A stretch of DNA of 64,000 bases from Alloalcanivorax xenomutans. GTDB taxonomy: Bacteria > Pseudomonadota > Gammaproteobacteria > Pseudomonadales > Alcanivoracaceae. The position numbers and the translations under genes were made by a program. Location: assembly GCF_900217905.1 (NCBI RefSeq), contig NZ_OBMO01000006.1:1-64000 (forward strand), read 5' to 3'. Each line of letters begins with the position of its first letter. The stretch's first letter is position 1. Under the pieces are notes generated by a model, which saw only the letters and a program-made list of their open reading frames with translations, searched no databases and had not been told where the DNA came from. Of this stretch, positions 8,333-16,962 are shown in pieces.

Positions 8333-8370
8333 CGGGCTCCCATGGGCACTTGGAGAGTGCTTAGTTTATG

Positions 8371-8409
8371 ATTGTCACAGGTCAAAATCCATATTGTCAT
8401 AGGACAAAA
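8371..8409 (+). promoter_or_regulatory. tandem palindromic operator before the MocR gene
   Basis: Two 17-bp copies, ATTGTCACAGGTCAAAA (8371-8387) and ATTGTCATAGGACAAAA (8393-8409), are offset by 22 bp. The second is a perfect inverted repeat, TTGTC-N4-GACAA; the first has one mismatch. The second copy contains AGGA, the likely ribosome site of the MocR gene, so binding would block its translation start region and its promoter. The block also sits within 39 bp of the divergent YggS start. Confidence 0.65.
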
Positions 8410-8410
8410 A

Positions 8411-9709
8411 ATGGCGATTACGGGACAAAGCGCGGCGGAGATCGTCGACAGCGTGCGGGCCGAGGTGCGAAGCGGTGCCCTGGAACCGGGCCAGGCGCTG
8501 CCGCCGGTGCGGGAACTGGCGGCGCGGCTGGGCGTGAACCGCAATACCGTGGCTGCTGCCTACAAGCGGCTGGTGGTGGTTGGCGTGGCGGAAACCCGGG
8601 GGCGGTTGGGGACGCTGATTCGAGAGCCTGCGGCACCGGGCCCACGGGAAGGCGCGGCACCGGACTCGCCGTTGATGGATCTCGCCAGCGGTAATCCGGA
8701 CCCGCGCTGGTTGCCGGACCCGCGCGCCCTGGCGGCGGCGCTGTCCGGGCAACCGCGCCTGTACGGTGAGCCACCGGTGTCGCCCCGATTGGCGGCCCTG
8801 GCGGAGCCTTGGTTCCGGGACGTGCCCTGTCCAGATCCGGTGCTGACCGTGACCCACGGAGCGGTGGACGCCATCGAACGGCTGCTGACCGCCCATCTGG
8901 TGCCCGCCGATCCGGTGGCGGTGGAAGATCCCTGTTTCCTCAGCAGCATCCATACGCTGCGTTTACTGGGCCTGCGTCCCATGGGCGTGCCGGTGGACGG
9001 GGAAGGCATGACCGTGGATGGCTTGCGTCAGGCCCTCGCCAGCGGCGCCCGTGCCGTTTTGTGCACACCGCGCGCCCACAACCCCACCGGGTGCAACCTC
9101 AGCGCGGGTCGGGCCGCGGCATTGCGCCAGGTGCTGGCCGAATATCCGGACGTGCTGGTGATCGAGGACGATCACTTCGCCCCGTTGTCGCGGGCGGAAT
9201 ACCAGCCACTGGCGTCGTCGCGGAGCCGGCATTGGGCAGTGGTACGCTCGGTATCAAAGTGTTTTGGACCGGATCTGCGTCTGGCGCTGGTGGTCAGCGA
9301 TGAGGACAGCGCCAGCCGGCTTGGCCAGCGGCTGGCCTCCGGTACCGCCTGGGTCAGCCATTTGCTGCAGGATATGGTGGCATCGTGCCTGGAGAGCAGC
9401 GCGGTAATGGCGCGGGTGACGGAGGCCGCCGCCGATTACCGGCGGCGCCGGGATACCTTGTCACGGGCTCTGCGGGATCAGGGGCTGTGTCCGTGGGACG
9501 GCGATGGTCTCAATCTATGGATACCGCTGCCGGGGCCGGCGGCGCCGGTCACCGCGGCGCTGGCTCGGCGGGGTTGGCTGGTGCGCGATGACCGGCCTTT
9601 CCGTCTTGGCGCCGGCGCCGGCGCTTTGCGCGTCACCGTGACCGGACTGGAGCCGGAGGTGGCGAGCCATTTCAGTGCGGATCTGGCGCGGGTGCTGGCG
9701 GCCGGCTGA
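8411..9709 (+). CDS. MocR-type (GntR + aminotransferase) regulator
   Basis: A 432-residue fusion. Residues 10-75 are a GntR winged helix (LPPVRELAARLGVNRNTVAA); the rest is a fold-type I aminotransferase domain with NPTG at 224-227, the PLP aspartate in EDDHF (Asp253) and the Schiff-base lysine in SVSKCFG (Lys283). I chose ATG 8411, six bases after AGGA; a TTG at 8372 would run through the operator. MocR proteins such as PdxR and GabR sense PLP or amino-acid adducts. The divergent YggS gene makes vitamin B6 or amino-acid homeostasis a sensible hypothesis. Its last 38 bases overlap the convergent TetR gene. Confidence 0.9.
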   Translation: MAITGQSAAEIVDSVRAEVRSGALEPGQALPPVRELAARLGVNRNTVAAAYKRLVVVGVAETRGRLGTLIREPAAPGPREGAAPDSPLMDLASGNPDPRWLPDPRALAAALSGQPRLYGEPPVSPRLAALAEPWFRDVPCPDPVLTVTHGAVDAIERLLTAHLVPADPVAVEDPCFLSSIHTLRLLGLRPMGVPVDGEGMTVDGLRQALASGARAVLCTPRAHNPTGCNLSAGRAAALRQVLAEYPDVLVIEDDHFAPLSRAEYQPLASSRSRHWAVVRSVSKCFGPDLRLALVVSDEDSASRLGQRLASGTAWVSHLLQDMVASCLESSAVMARVTEAAADYRRRRDTLSRALRDQGLCPWDGDGLNLWIPLPGPAAPVTAALARRGWLVRDDRPFRLGAGAGALRVTVTGLEPEVASHFSADLARVLAAG

Positions 9710-10304
9710 TCAGGGCGTCCCAGGCGGCCAGGCCGGTATCCGCCACGCTCATCAGGGTGGCGCCGTCGGCGCCATCGCGTGCCAGGATCGACATGCCGTG
9801 CTGCAGCGTCGCCAGGTATGTCGCCAGGGCCTGGCAATCCGTTTCCGGCGCCAGTTCACCGTCGGCGGCAGCCCGTTCGAAGCGCTCCCGCAGGACGCTG
9901 ATGTTGCGCGTCCGGTGCTCCCTCAATATTTCGCAAATGGCTGGACTGGCGCCCTCCGATTGCGGCGCGGCGAGTACGATCAGACAGCCTGGCGGACGGT
10001 CTTCATGACTGAACGCCCGAGCCGATTGGCGCAACACATGAGCCACCGCCTCACGGGCACTGGCGCTGTCCGCCACCGGTTCCCAGATGCCGCTGCCGCC
10101 GTGCCGCCGGTACAGCTCCAGGACTTCGCGGAATAACCCCTCCTTGCTGCCGAAGGCGGCATACAGGCTGGGCGGGTTCAGCCCCATGGCGGCGGTGAGG
10201 TCGGCCATGGAGGCGTGTTCGAAGCCTTTGCGCCAGAACACGTCCAGTGCCTTGCGCAATACCGTTTCCCGGTCGAAGTTGCGGGGTCTGCCGCGGGGTG
10301 GCAT
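9672..10304 (-). CDS. TetR/AcrR-family regulator paired with an SDR oxidoreductase
   Basis: A 210-residue protein with an N-terminal TetR helix-turn-helix (MPPRGRPRNFDRETVLRKAL, then ADLTAAMGLNPPSLYAAFGS). It is divergent from the SDR gene at 10408, and the space between them has an inverted repeat (10319-10393) spanning the promoters. This TetR/SDR pairing is very common, with the regulator repressing the reductase until an electrophile or similar ligand appears. The 3' end overlaps the MocR gene by 38 bases on the other strand. Confidence 0.88.
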   Translation of the reverse strand: MPPRGRPRNFDRETVLRKALDVFWRKGFEHASMADLTAAMGLNPPSLYAAFGSKEGLFREVLELYRRHGGSGIWEPVADSASAREAVAHVLRQSARAFSHEDRPPGCLIVLAAPQSEGASPAICEILREHRTRNISVLRERFERAAADGELAPETDCQALATYLATLQHGMSILARDGADGATLMSVADTGLAAWDALISRPPAPAPDPH

Positions 10305-10318
10305 GGGGGCTCCTTTTT

Positions 10319-10393
10319 ATGTATCGATCAATAAAAAATAACTTGACGGCGTCGATTCCGCACGTCATTTTTTATTTGTATTGATCACTACAT
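10319..10393 (+). promoter_or_regulatory. inverted repeat flanking the TetR/SDR divergent promoter
   Basis: ATGTATCGATCAAT (10319-10332) and ATTGATCACTACAT (10380-10393) are inverted copies matching at 12 of 14 positions. The arms are 47 bp apart and lie just upstream of the TetR and SDR starts respectively. One arm in front of each gene fits a repressor controlling both. Confidence 0.6.
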
Positions 10394-10407
10394 ATTTGGA
10401 GAGAGTC

Positions 10408-11148
10408 ATGACGGATTTGAACGGTAAAGTGGCCTTGGTGACCGGTGGCAGCCGGGGTATCGGGGCCGCCATCGCCCGTCGCCTTGCCGCCGACGGCGCC
10501 CGGGTGGCGATCACCTACACCAGCCAGCCGGCCGCTGCCGAGGCGGTGGTGGCGGATATCGAAAGCAGAGGCGGGCGGGCGCTGGCGTTACGTGCCGACA
10601 ACCGCGACAGTGAGACTCTGGCGGCGGCGGTGCGTGAGGCGGCGGACGCTCTTGGCGGGTTGGATATCCTGGTCAACAACGCCGGCATTTTCGAGATGCG
10701 CCCGATCAGCGAACTGACCCTGGAGGATTATCGGCGGGTCATGGAGGTGAACACCCAGGCGGTGTTCGTCGCCACCCGGGCGGCGGTGGACCTGCTGCCG
10801 GAGGGGGGACGGGTGATCAATCTGGGCAGCAGCCTGGCGGTACGGGTGCCCTGGGCGGGGCTGACTTTGTACTCCATGAGCAAGGCGGCATTGATCGGTT
10901 TCACCAAGGCGCTGGCCCGGGATCTGGGTGAGCGTGGTATCACCGCCAACGTGGTGCATCCGGGGTCCACCGACACCGATATGAACCCCGCGGGCGGCGA
11001 CCATGCCGATGGCCAGCGGGCGCTCATGGCGATTCCCCGCTACAACGACCCCGATCATCTGGCGGCGCTGGTGTCCTGGCTGGCCGGCCCCGAGGCCCGC
11101 TCGGTGACCGGCTCGGAGTTCGCCATGGACGGTGGCGCCAATATCTGA
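10408..11148 (+). CDS. short-chain dehydrogenase/reductase (SDR)
   Basis: A 246-residue classical SDR. TGGSRGIG (residues 12-19) binds NAD(P); NNAG follows at 90-93; the catalytic Ser (141/142), Tyr155 and Lys159 are present in the usual spacing (YSMSK). The C-terminus SVTGSEFAMDGGANI is typical. ATG 10408 follows GGAGAGAG. It is related to 3-oxoacyl-ACP reductase-like oxidoreductases, but the substrate is not predictable. It is probably repressed by the divergent TetR protein. Confidence 0.9.
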   Translation: MTDLNGKVALVTGGSRGIGAAIARRLAADGARVAITYTSQPAAAEAVVADIESRGGRALALRADNRDSETLAAAVREAADALGGLDILVNNAGIFEMRPISELTLEDYRRVMEVNTQAVFVATRAAVDLLPEGGRVINLGSSLAVRVPWAGLTLYSMSKAALIGFTKALARDLGERGITANVVHPGSTDTDMNPAGGDHADGQRALMAIPRYNDPDHLAALVSWLAGPEARSVTGSEFAMDGGANI

Positions 11149-11790
11149 TCAGACATAGCCCAGGGTAAAGCGCTGATCCCGGTGTTGTGGGTTTTCCAGT
11201 TCGTCGATCATGGCTACCGCGTAGTCCTGCACCGAAATGCGGCTGTTGCCGTCCTGATCGGTGATCAACTGGTCGCCGCCGAGCTGAAATCGTCCGGTGC
11301 GCTCGCCAGGGAAGATCTCCGCCGCCGGGGACAGCATGGTCCAGGTCTGTTCGCTCTGGCCGCGCAACAGTTCCAGAGCCGCCTTGGCGCCCTGGGCGGT
11401 GGCCTTGTACTGCTCCGGAAACTCCGGCGTATCGAACAGCAGCTTGCCAGGAGCCACTTCCAGTGACGCGGCCCCGCCGACGATCAGGAAGCGCTTGGCG
11501 TCGACGCTATCAAGGGCGCGCAGGATCGATTCCACGCCCTTGATGTAGTAGCCATAGACGTCGTCCTGGGCATGCCCGCTGAACGCGCTGATCACGGCGT
11601 CATGGCCGGCCAGCACCTTGGCCAGGGCTTCGCTGTCCATCACGTCCGCTTTCGCCGGCGTCAGATTTTCGTGTTGCGGCAGGCGTTCCGGGTGAGTGAC
11701 CACGGCGGTGACCTGGTGGCCCCTTTCCAGGGCCTCGTTGAGCAGGGCGGAGCCGATGAAGCCGCTGGCGCCAATCAGTGCAATGTTCAT
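11149..11790 (-). CDS. NAD(P)H-binding NmrA-like oxidoreductase
   Basis: A 213-residue atypical extended SDR beginning MNIALIGASGFIGSALLNEA, where GASGFIG (7-13) is the dinucleotide motif. No YxxxK active site is obvious, as in NmrA/HSCARG-like proteins that sense or use NAD(P)H. ATG 11790 has an AAGGAG-type site upstream (on the reverse strand of 11795-11802). It is divergent from a LysR gene; ATCAAT/ATTGAT repeats lie in the space between. LysR/NmrA-type oxidoreductase pairs are frequently linked to electrophile or redox stress. Confidence 0.85.
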   Translation of the reverse strand: MNIALIGASGFIGSALLNEALERGHQVTAVVTHPERLPQHENLTPAKADVMDSEALAKVLAGHDAVISAFSGHAQDDVYGYYIKGVESILRALDSVDAKRFLIVGGAASLEVAPGKLLFDTPEFPEQYKATAQGAKAALELLRGQSEQTWTMLSPAAEIFPGERTGRFQLGGDQLITDQDGNSRISVQDYAVAMIDELENPQHRDQRFTLGYV

Positions 11791-11868
11791 AACCAACTCC
11801 TTATGAGGAAGAGATTGCTCGAAAACAAAGCCATGGTGGCACCGGTGATTGATTTGAAAAACAGCCCA

Positions 11869-11896
11869 ATCAATAATTCAGTGTTTTTAAATTGAT
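11869..11896 (+). promoter_or_regulatory. LysR-type dyad in the NmrA-like / LysR divergent promoter
   Basis: ATCAAT (11869-11874) and ATTGAT (11891-11896) form an inverted pair with a 16-base AT-rich spacer. They lie immediately before the LysR start and about 80 bp from the oxidoreductase start. A further ATTGAT lies at 11848-11853. The short arms make this only suggestive. Confidence 0.35.
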
Positions 11897-11900
11897 AACA

Positions 11901-12824
11901 ATGGGGCTGGCCATGGCCGCCGTGGAAGATCTCGACTACAACAGCCTGCCGGTATTTATCGCCCTGGTGGAAGCGGGCAGTTTCACCGCCGCCGCCGAAC
12001 GCCTGGGCTGCACCAAGACCCGGGTCAGCCTGCAGATCCGTCGTCTTGAGGAGCGCCTGGGCCAGAGCCTGTTTCATCGCACCACCCGGCAGGTGCAGCC
12101 GACCCCGGCCGGCGAGGCGTTCTATCAGCAATGTCGGCCGTTATGGAGTGGCCTGGAAGCGGCGCTGGGCACTCTGGAAGCGGACCGGCAGACCTTGACC
12201 GGTGAGTTGCGGATCTCCGCTCCCGAGGACTACGCCATGCAGACTCTGGCGCCGGTGGTGGCGGCATTCAGTGCCGAGCACCCGGGATTGCAGGTGGAGT
12301 TACGCGGCGGCGACCGGATCACCGATATGGTTCGCGAAGGCATCGATCTGGCGATCCGTCTCGGTTGGCTACGGGATTCGACGCTCCGTTCCACTGTGCT
12401 GGGCCACTTTCAGCAATGGTTGATGGCCTCGCCGGAGTATCTGCGCAAAAGAGGCACACCGGCCACGCCGGAAGCTCTGAGCGACCATGACTGGGTCGCC
12501 TTCACGCCGTTGCGCTCGCCATTGACCTGGAACTTTCGCAAAGGCGAACGGCAATGCAGGGTACAAATGCAGGCCCGGTTACGCACCAACGCCACCGGTG
12601 TCCTGCGGGAAATGCTGGCGCGTGGCGCCGGCCTGTCGGTCATGGCTCAGCCCACCGCGGAAGCGGAGATCCGGGCCGGCCGTCTGGTACGGGTGCTGGC
12701 GGACTGGCGGTTACCGGACGGCGGCATCCATGCGGTGTATCCGCCAGGACGTTATATTCCGGCCCGGGTGCGGGCCTTCGTCGACGCTTTTCGCGCCTCT
12801 TTGGAACAGGAGAATCAGCAATGA
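11901..12824 (+). CDS. LysR-family regulator, coupled to a thioredoxin gene
   Basis: About 307 residues. The LysR winged helix is at the N-terminus (VEAGSFTAAAERLGCTKTRV), followed by a two-lobe effector domain. ATG 11901 and ATG 11913 are both possible; neither has a strong ribosome site. The stop overlaps the next gene's ATG (ATGA, 12821-12824). The divergent NmrA-like oxidoreductase and the overlapping thioredoxin together suggest a redox-linked regulon. The effector is unknown. Confidence 0.87.
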   Translation: MGLAMAAVEDLDYNSLPVFIALVEAGSFTAAAERLGCTKTRVSLQIRRLEERLGQSLFHRTTRQVQPTPAGEAFYQQCRPLWSGLEAALGTLEADRQTLTGELRISAPEDYAMQTLAPVVAAFSAEHPGLQVELRGGDRITDMVREGIDLAIRLGWLRDSTLRSTVLGHFQQWLMASPEYLRKRGTPATPEALSDHDWVAFTPLRSPLTWNFRKGERQCRVQMQARLRTNATGVLREMLARGAGLSVMAQPTAEAEIRAGRLVRVLADWRLPDGGIHAVYPPGRYIPARVRAFVDAFRASLEQENQQ

Positions 12825-13150
12825 GCTACAACGAAATCTTTGTGGCGCGGGAGCCGGAACGAGAGGAAATCGATGCCGGCAAGGGAAATCTGGTACTGGA
12901 ATTCGGCACGCCCTGGTGTGGCCACTGCCTTGCCGCGCAACCGCTGATCCGTGAGGTTTTGGAGCACGCCGCCACCGACCATCTCCGGGTGGAAGACGGC
13001 CGGGGCCGGCGGTTGGGCCGCTCGTTCCGGGTCAAGCTGTGGCCGACGCTGATTTTTCTGCGCGACGGTGAAGAGATGGCGAGAGTGGTGCGCCCCACCG
13101 ATATCGCCGTGATCCGTGAGGCGCTGGCGCGATTGGAGCAGAGCGATTAG
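12821..13150 (+). CDS. thioredoxin-family protein with CGHC active site
   Basis: A 109-residue thioredoxin fold. The active site WCGHC lies at residues 32-36, and a cis-proline segment LWPTLIFLRDGEE is further on. The CGHC dipeptide is of the protein-disulfide-isomerase type rather than the CGPC of classical thioredoxin, implying a more oxidising potential. No signal peptide is seen, so the protein should be cytoplasmic. It is translationally coupled (ATGA) to the LysR gene, which is unusual for a thioredoxin. Confidence 0.85.
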   Translation: MSYNEIFVAREPEREEIDAGKGNLVLEFGTPWCGHCLAAQPLIREVLEHAATDHLRVEDGRGRRLGRSFRVKLWPTLIFLRDGEEMARVVRPTDIAVIREALARLEQSD

Positions 13151-13235
13151 TCAATGGCACCGGTGGTGGCGCGGTACGTGGAGGGCAGTCTTGTTCTTCT
13201 GCAATGTCGAATAAGTACAAGTAATTCCTGTTTGC

Positions 13236-13258
13236 AAATGAATCTCAATTTCATTCAT
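13236..13258 (+). promoter_or_regulatory. Fur-like box before the metal importer operon
   Basis: The AT-rich stretch contains ATGAA (13238-13242) and TTCAT (13250-13254) as inverted arms around CTCAATT-like sequence. It resembles a degenerate Fur/Mur box about 60 bp before the SitA-like start. A metal-dependent repressor site is what one expects for a Mn/Fe importer, but the match is imperfect. Confidence 0.45.
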
Positions 13259-13312
13259 TATAGGGAGGACGATCCGGACGGACCCGGCGTGGGTCATTGG
13301 AGGAATTGAGTG

Positions 13313-14221
13313 ATGCTTGGCAAGGCGATTCGGCTGGTCCTGGTTGTGGGGATCGGCGCGGCGCTGATCATGCTGTCGGCGATGACGCCGGCGATAGCCG
13401 GGGACAAGTTCAAGGTGGTCACCACCTTCACGGTGATCGCCGACATTGCCCGCAACGTGGCCGGGGAGGCCGCCACCGTGGAGTCCATCGTCAAACCGGG
13501 GGCGGAGATCCACAACTATCAGCCCACCCCTGGTGATATCAAACGCGCCCAGGGCGCGCATCTGATCCTTTGGAACGGCTTGAATCTGGAGTCGTGGTTC
13601 GAACGCTTCTTCCGCCATTTACGGGATGTGCCCGGGGTGGTGGTGTCGGACGGCATCGAGCCTCTGGGTATCGGTGACGGGCCTTATCGCGGCAAGCCCA
13701 ATCCTCACGCCTGGATGTCGCCGGTTTCGGCGTTGATCTACGTGGATAACATTCGTGATGCACTGGTGCGTTACGACCCGGGCAACGCGGATACCTACCG
13801 GCGCAACGCCGAGCAATACAAAGCCCGCATCCGGGCGCTGGTCGAGCCGATTCGCCAGGAATTGGCGGCGGTGCCCGAGGCGCGGCGCTGGCTGGTGACC
13901 AGCGAGGGCGCGTTCTCTTATCTGGCCCGTGATTTTGATCTGAAGGAACTGTATCTGTGGCCGATCAACGCGGATCAGCAGGGCACGCCCCAGCAGGTCC
14001 GCAAGGTGATTGATACGGTCAGGGCGGAAAACATCCCGGTGGTGTTTTCCGAAAGCACCGTGTCCGCTTCCCCGGCCCGTCAGGTGGCGCGGGAAACCTG
14101 TGCTGCTTACGGCGGCGTGCTCTATGTGGATTCCCTCACCGGCCCGGATGGCCCGGTGCCCACCTATCTGGATCTGCTGCGGGTCACCGCCGCCACCATT
14201 ACCAAAGGACTGACTCAATGA
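13313..14221 (+). CDS. sitA: manganese/iron ABC transporter, substrate-binding protein (SitA-like)
   Basis: A 302-residue cluster A-I metal-binding protein with a signal peptide (hydrophobic residues 7-29). The four expected ligands are visible: His67 (EIHNYQ), His132 (NPHAW), Glu247 (FSESTVS) and Asp279 ([14 protein letters not shown]). A His-His-Glu-Asp set and the LTGPDG segment fit the Mn/Fe (SitA/YfeA/PsaA) branch more than the zinc ZnuA branch, which has a His-rich loop that is absent here. ATG 13313 follows GGAGG. It overlaps the ATPase gene by four bases in a four-gene operon. Confidence 0.88.
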   Translation: MLGKAIRLVLVVGIGAALIMLSAMTPAIAGDKFKVVTTFTVIADIARNVAGEAATVESIVKPGAEIHNYQPTPGDIKRAQGAHLILWNGLNLESWFERFFRHLRDVPGVVVSDGIEPLGIGDGPYRGKPNPHAWMSPVSALIYVDNIRDALVRYDPGNADTYRRNAEQYKARIRALVEPIRQELAAVPEARRWLVTSEGAFSYLARDFDLKELYLWPINADQQGTPQQVRKVIDTVRAENIPVVFSESTVSASPARQVARETCAAYGGVLYVDSLTGPDGPVPTYLDLLRVTAATITKGLTQ

Positions 14222-15117
14222 ACGCCGTTGCCGCCCGCCTCGCCGAATGTGTCGCCCGCCAGCACGGAGAGGGGATCGCCGTGCAACAGGCCACGGTGAC
14301 CTACCGCAACGGCCATACCGCGTTGCGTGACGCCAGCTTCCGTATCCCGCGTGGCACCATCGCGGCGCTGGTCGGTGTCAACGGCTCGGGGAAGTCCACG
14401 CTGTTCAAATCGATCATGGGCTTCGTGCGTCTGGCCCGGGGCGACATTCGCGTGCTCGGCATGCCGATCCGGCAGGCGTTGCGGTGCAATCTGGTGGCCT
14501 ATGTGCCGCAGGCGGAAGAGGTGGACTGGAATTTCCCGGTGTTGGTGGAAGACGTGGTGATGATGGGACGCTACGGCCATATGGGGCTGTTGCGCCGGGC
14601 CCGGGCCGCCGATCACCAGGCGGTGGAGACGGCGTTGGCGCGGGTGAATATGACCGACTTCCGCAAACGGCAGATCGGCGAGCTGTCCGGCGGCCAGAAA
14701 AAACGGGTGTTTCTGGCCCGGGCGCTGGCCCAGGACGGCCAGGTGATTCTGCTCGACGAGCCCTTCACCGGCGTTGACGTAAAAACCGAGGAGCAGATCA
14801 TGGCGCTGCTGCGGGAGCTGCGCGAAGAGGGCCGGGTAATGCTGGTCTCGACGCATAATCTCGGTAGTGTGCCGGAGTTCTGTGATCGCACCATTCTGAT
14901 CAAGCGTACCGTTCTCGCCCATGGCCTCACCAGCGAGGTGTTTACCCAGCGTAATCTGGAGCAGGCGTTTGGTGGTGTGCTGCGCCACTTCGTCGTCAAT
15001 GAGGCGGGCAGCGGCATGCCGATCCCGATTGGCGTATTCACCGACGACGAGCGGCCGCTGATTCTCAGGGACGGCCGGGCCTCGGCCCGCGCGGCAGGGA
15101 ATGGCGATAACCCATGA
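14218..15117 (+). CDS. sitB: manganese/iron ABC transporter, ATP-binding protein (SitB-like)
   Basis: A 299-residue ABC ATPase. Walker [10 protein letters not shown] is at 53-61, the signature LSGGQ at 156-160, and Walker B VILLDEP at about 176-182 with the switch His in VSTHNLG. It has a longer N-terminus than most (about 20 residues before the first strand) and a C-terminal tail after residue 255. It energises the importer formed with the two permeases that follow. Its ATG overlaps the sitA stop, and its stop overlaps the next gene. Confidence 0.88.
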   Translation: MNAVAARLAECVARQHGEGIAVQQATVTYRNGHTALRDASFRIPRGTIAALVGVNGSGKSTLFKSIMGFVRLARGDIRVLGMPIRQALRCNLVAYVPQAEEVDWNFPVLVEDVVMMGRYGHMGLLRRARAADHQAVETALARVNMTDFRKRQIGELSGGQKKRVFLARALAQDGQVILLDEPFTGVDVKTEEQIMALLRELREEGRVMLVSTHNLGSVPEFCDRTILIKRTVLAHGLTSEVFTQRNLEQAFGGVLRHFVVNEAGSGMPIPIGVFTDDERPLILRDGRASARAAGNGDNP

Positions 15118-15974
15118 GCGCCTTGCTGCTGGAACCGTTCGGTTACCACTACATGGTCAATGCCATGTGGGTATCCGCGCTGGTCGGTGGCGTCTGCGCG
15201 TTTCTGTCCTGTTTCCTGATGCTCAAAGGCTGGTCGCTGATCGGTGACGCCTTGTCGCATTCCATCGTGCCCGGCGTGGCGGGGGCCTACCTGTTCGGGC
15301 TGCCCATGTTTATCGGCGCGTTCTTCTCCGGTGGCCTGGCGGCGGCCGCCATGCTGTTTCTCAATCAGCGCACCAAACTGCGGGAGGACGCGGTGATCGG
15401 CTTGATCTTTTCCGCGTTCTTCGGGTTGGGGCTGTTCATGGTTTCTCTATCGCCCACGGCGGTGAACATCCAGACCATCGTGCTGGGCAACATTCTCGCC
15501 ATCACGCCAGCGGACACGCTGCAACTGGCGGTGATCGGCCTGGTCTCCCTGGCCGTGCTGCTGATCAAATGGAAGGACCTGATGGTGACGTTTTTCGACG
15601 AGAGCCACGCGCGCTCCATCGGTCTCAATCCAACCCGGCTCAAGATCCTGTTCTTCACCTTATTGTCGGCGTCGACGGTGGCGGCGTTACAGACCGTGGG
15701 CGCGTTTCTGGTGATCTGCATGGTGGTGACGCCCGGCGCCACCGCTTATCTGCTCACCGACCGCTTTGCCCGATTGCTGATGATCGCCGTGGCGATCGGT
15801 GCGCTCACCAGCCTGACCGGCGCCTACGCCAGTTATTTTCTCGACGGCGCCACCGGCGGTGTGATCGTGGTGCTGCAGACGCTGATCTTTCTGCTGGTGT
15901 TTCTGTTGGCGCCGAAACACGGTTTGCTGGCCGCGCGCAAAAGGGCGGCACGGGACTGCGCGGAGCCGGTATGA
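15114..15974 (+). CDS. sitC: manganese/iron ABC transporter permease (SitC-like)
   Basis: A 286-residue ABC-3-family inner-membrane permease with about eight helices. [20 protein letters not shown] near residue 40 is the family signature, and a later [20 protein letters not shown] segment is the ATPase-coupling loop. It is followed, with overlap, by a second paralogous permease, so the channel is a heterodimer as in Sit/Yfe systems. Frame overlap with its neighbours indicates coupled translation. Confidence 0.88.
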   Translation: MSALLLEPFGYHYMVNAMWVSALVGGVCAFLSCFLMLKGWSLIGDALSHSIVPGVAGAYLFGLPMFIGAFFSGGLAAAAMLFLNQRTKLREDAVIGLIFSAFFGLGLFMVSLSPTAVNIQTIVLGNILAITPADTLQLAVIGLVSLAVLLIKWKDLMVTFFDESHARSIGLNPTRLKILFFTLLSASTVAALQTVGAFLVICMVVTPGATAYLLTDRFARLLMIAVAIGALTSLTGAYASYFLDGATGGVIVVLQTLIFLLVFLLAPKHGLLAARKRAARDCAEPV

Positions 15975-16891
15975 CGTTGATCGATACTCTGCTGGCGCCG
16001 TTTCAGTTCGATTTCATGATCAACGCCTTGATCGTCGCCATGCTGATGGCGATACCCATGGCGCTGCTGTCCTGTTTTCTAGTGTTAAAGGGCTGGTCGC
16101 TAATGGGCGACGCCATGTCCCACGCGGTATTTCCCGGGGTGGTGGTGTCCTACCTGATCGGTATTCCTTACGCGGTGGGCGCTTTCATCGCCGGCATGCT
16201 GTGTGCAGTCGGCACCGGCTTTCTCGATCACCACAGCCGGGTCAAACAGGACACGGTGATGGGCGTGGTATTCGCCGGCATGTTCGGGCTGGGTCTGGTG
16301 CTGTATGTGAAGATCCAGTCGGAAGTCCATCTCGATCACATCCTGTTCGGCGACCTGCTTGGTGTCGCCGGCCCGGACTTGCTTGCCGCGGCACTGATCG
16401 CACTGATTACCACCGGTGTGATCGGGTTGAAATGGAAGGATCTTTTACTGCACGCGTTCGATCCGGCCCAGGCTCGGGCGGTGGGGTTGAAAACCGGCTG
16501 GCTGCATTACGGGCTGCTGGCGCTGATCTCGATGACCATCGTCGGGGCGCTGCAGGCGGTGGGGGTGATTCTCGCCATCGCTCTGCTGATCGCGCCTGGC
16601 GCCATCGTTTTCCTGCTCACACGCACTTTCGGCGCGATGTTGCTGCTGTCGGTGCTGGTGGCGGTGTTCGGTGCTTTCAGTGGCGTTTATCTGTCTTTCT
16701 TTATCGACAGCGCGCCGGCGCCCACCATCGTGTTGATTCTATCGGTGCTGTTCGTCGTCGCTTTTGTGCGCGCCGGGCGCAAGGCACGACACGGGCAATC
16801 GGCGGAGCGAATCGGGGCACGGACCAGGAAGGCACGCCGCCGGGCGGCCGCGGAGTGTTGTCCGCTGATTCAGAATCGGCAGGGTTTCTGA
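15971..16891 (+). CDS. sitD: manganese/iron ABC transporter permease (SitD-like)
   Basis: A 306-residue ABC-3-family permease starting [16 protein letters not shown] at ATG 15971, which overlaps the sitC stop. It repeats the paralogue's signature (CFLVLKGWSLMGDAMSHAVF) and coupling loop (KWKDLLLHAFDPAQARAVGL). Residues after about 275 are a basic, probably disordered cytoplasmic tail (RAGRKARHGQ and onward) not present in sitC. It is the last gene of the operon. Confidence 0.87.
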   Translation: MTLIDTLLAPFQFDFMINALIVAMLMAIPMALLSCFLVLKGWSLMGDAMSHAVFPGVVVSYLIGIPYAVGAFIAGMLCAVGTGFLDHHSRVKQDTVMGVVFAGMFGLGLVLYVKIQSEVHLDHILFGDLLGVAGPDLLAAALIALITTGVIGLKWKDLLLHAFDPAQARAVGLKTGWLHYGLLALISMTIVGALQAVGVILAIALLIAPGAIVFLLTRTFGAMLLLSVLVAVFGAFSGVYLSFFIDSAPAPTIVLILSVLFVVAFVRAGRKARHGQSAERIGARTRKARRRAAAECCPLIQNRQGF

Positions 16892-16899
16892 GCAACATG

Positions 16900-16932
16900 C
16901 CGGTACCGCCGTGGCGTGCCGGGCGGCACCGG
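16900..16932 (+). terminator. possible hairpin after sitD
   Basis: CCGGTACCGCC (16900-16910) can pair with GGCGGCACCGG (16922-16932) with one mismatch. No T-run follows, so intrinsic termination is uncertain. It lies between the end of sitD and the convergent DoxX gene. Confidence 0.3.
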
Positions 16933-16962
16933 AGCAGAGATGGAAGCAAAGGACCGCGTGTT

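Noticed and set aside
12554-12820. Longer N-terminus for the thioredoxin gene
   Set aside because: The extension lies within the LysR coding region in another frame. The ATG at 12821 gives a normal-length thioredoxin fold.
13190-13312. Riboswitch (mntH/yybP-type) before the metal importer
   Set aside because: I could not find a yybP-ykoY-like paired structure in this leader; only the AT-rich box is visible.
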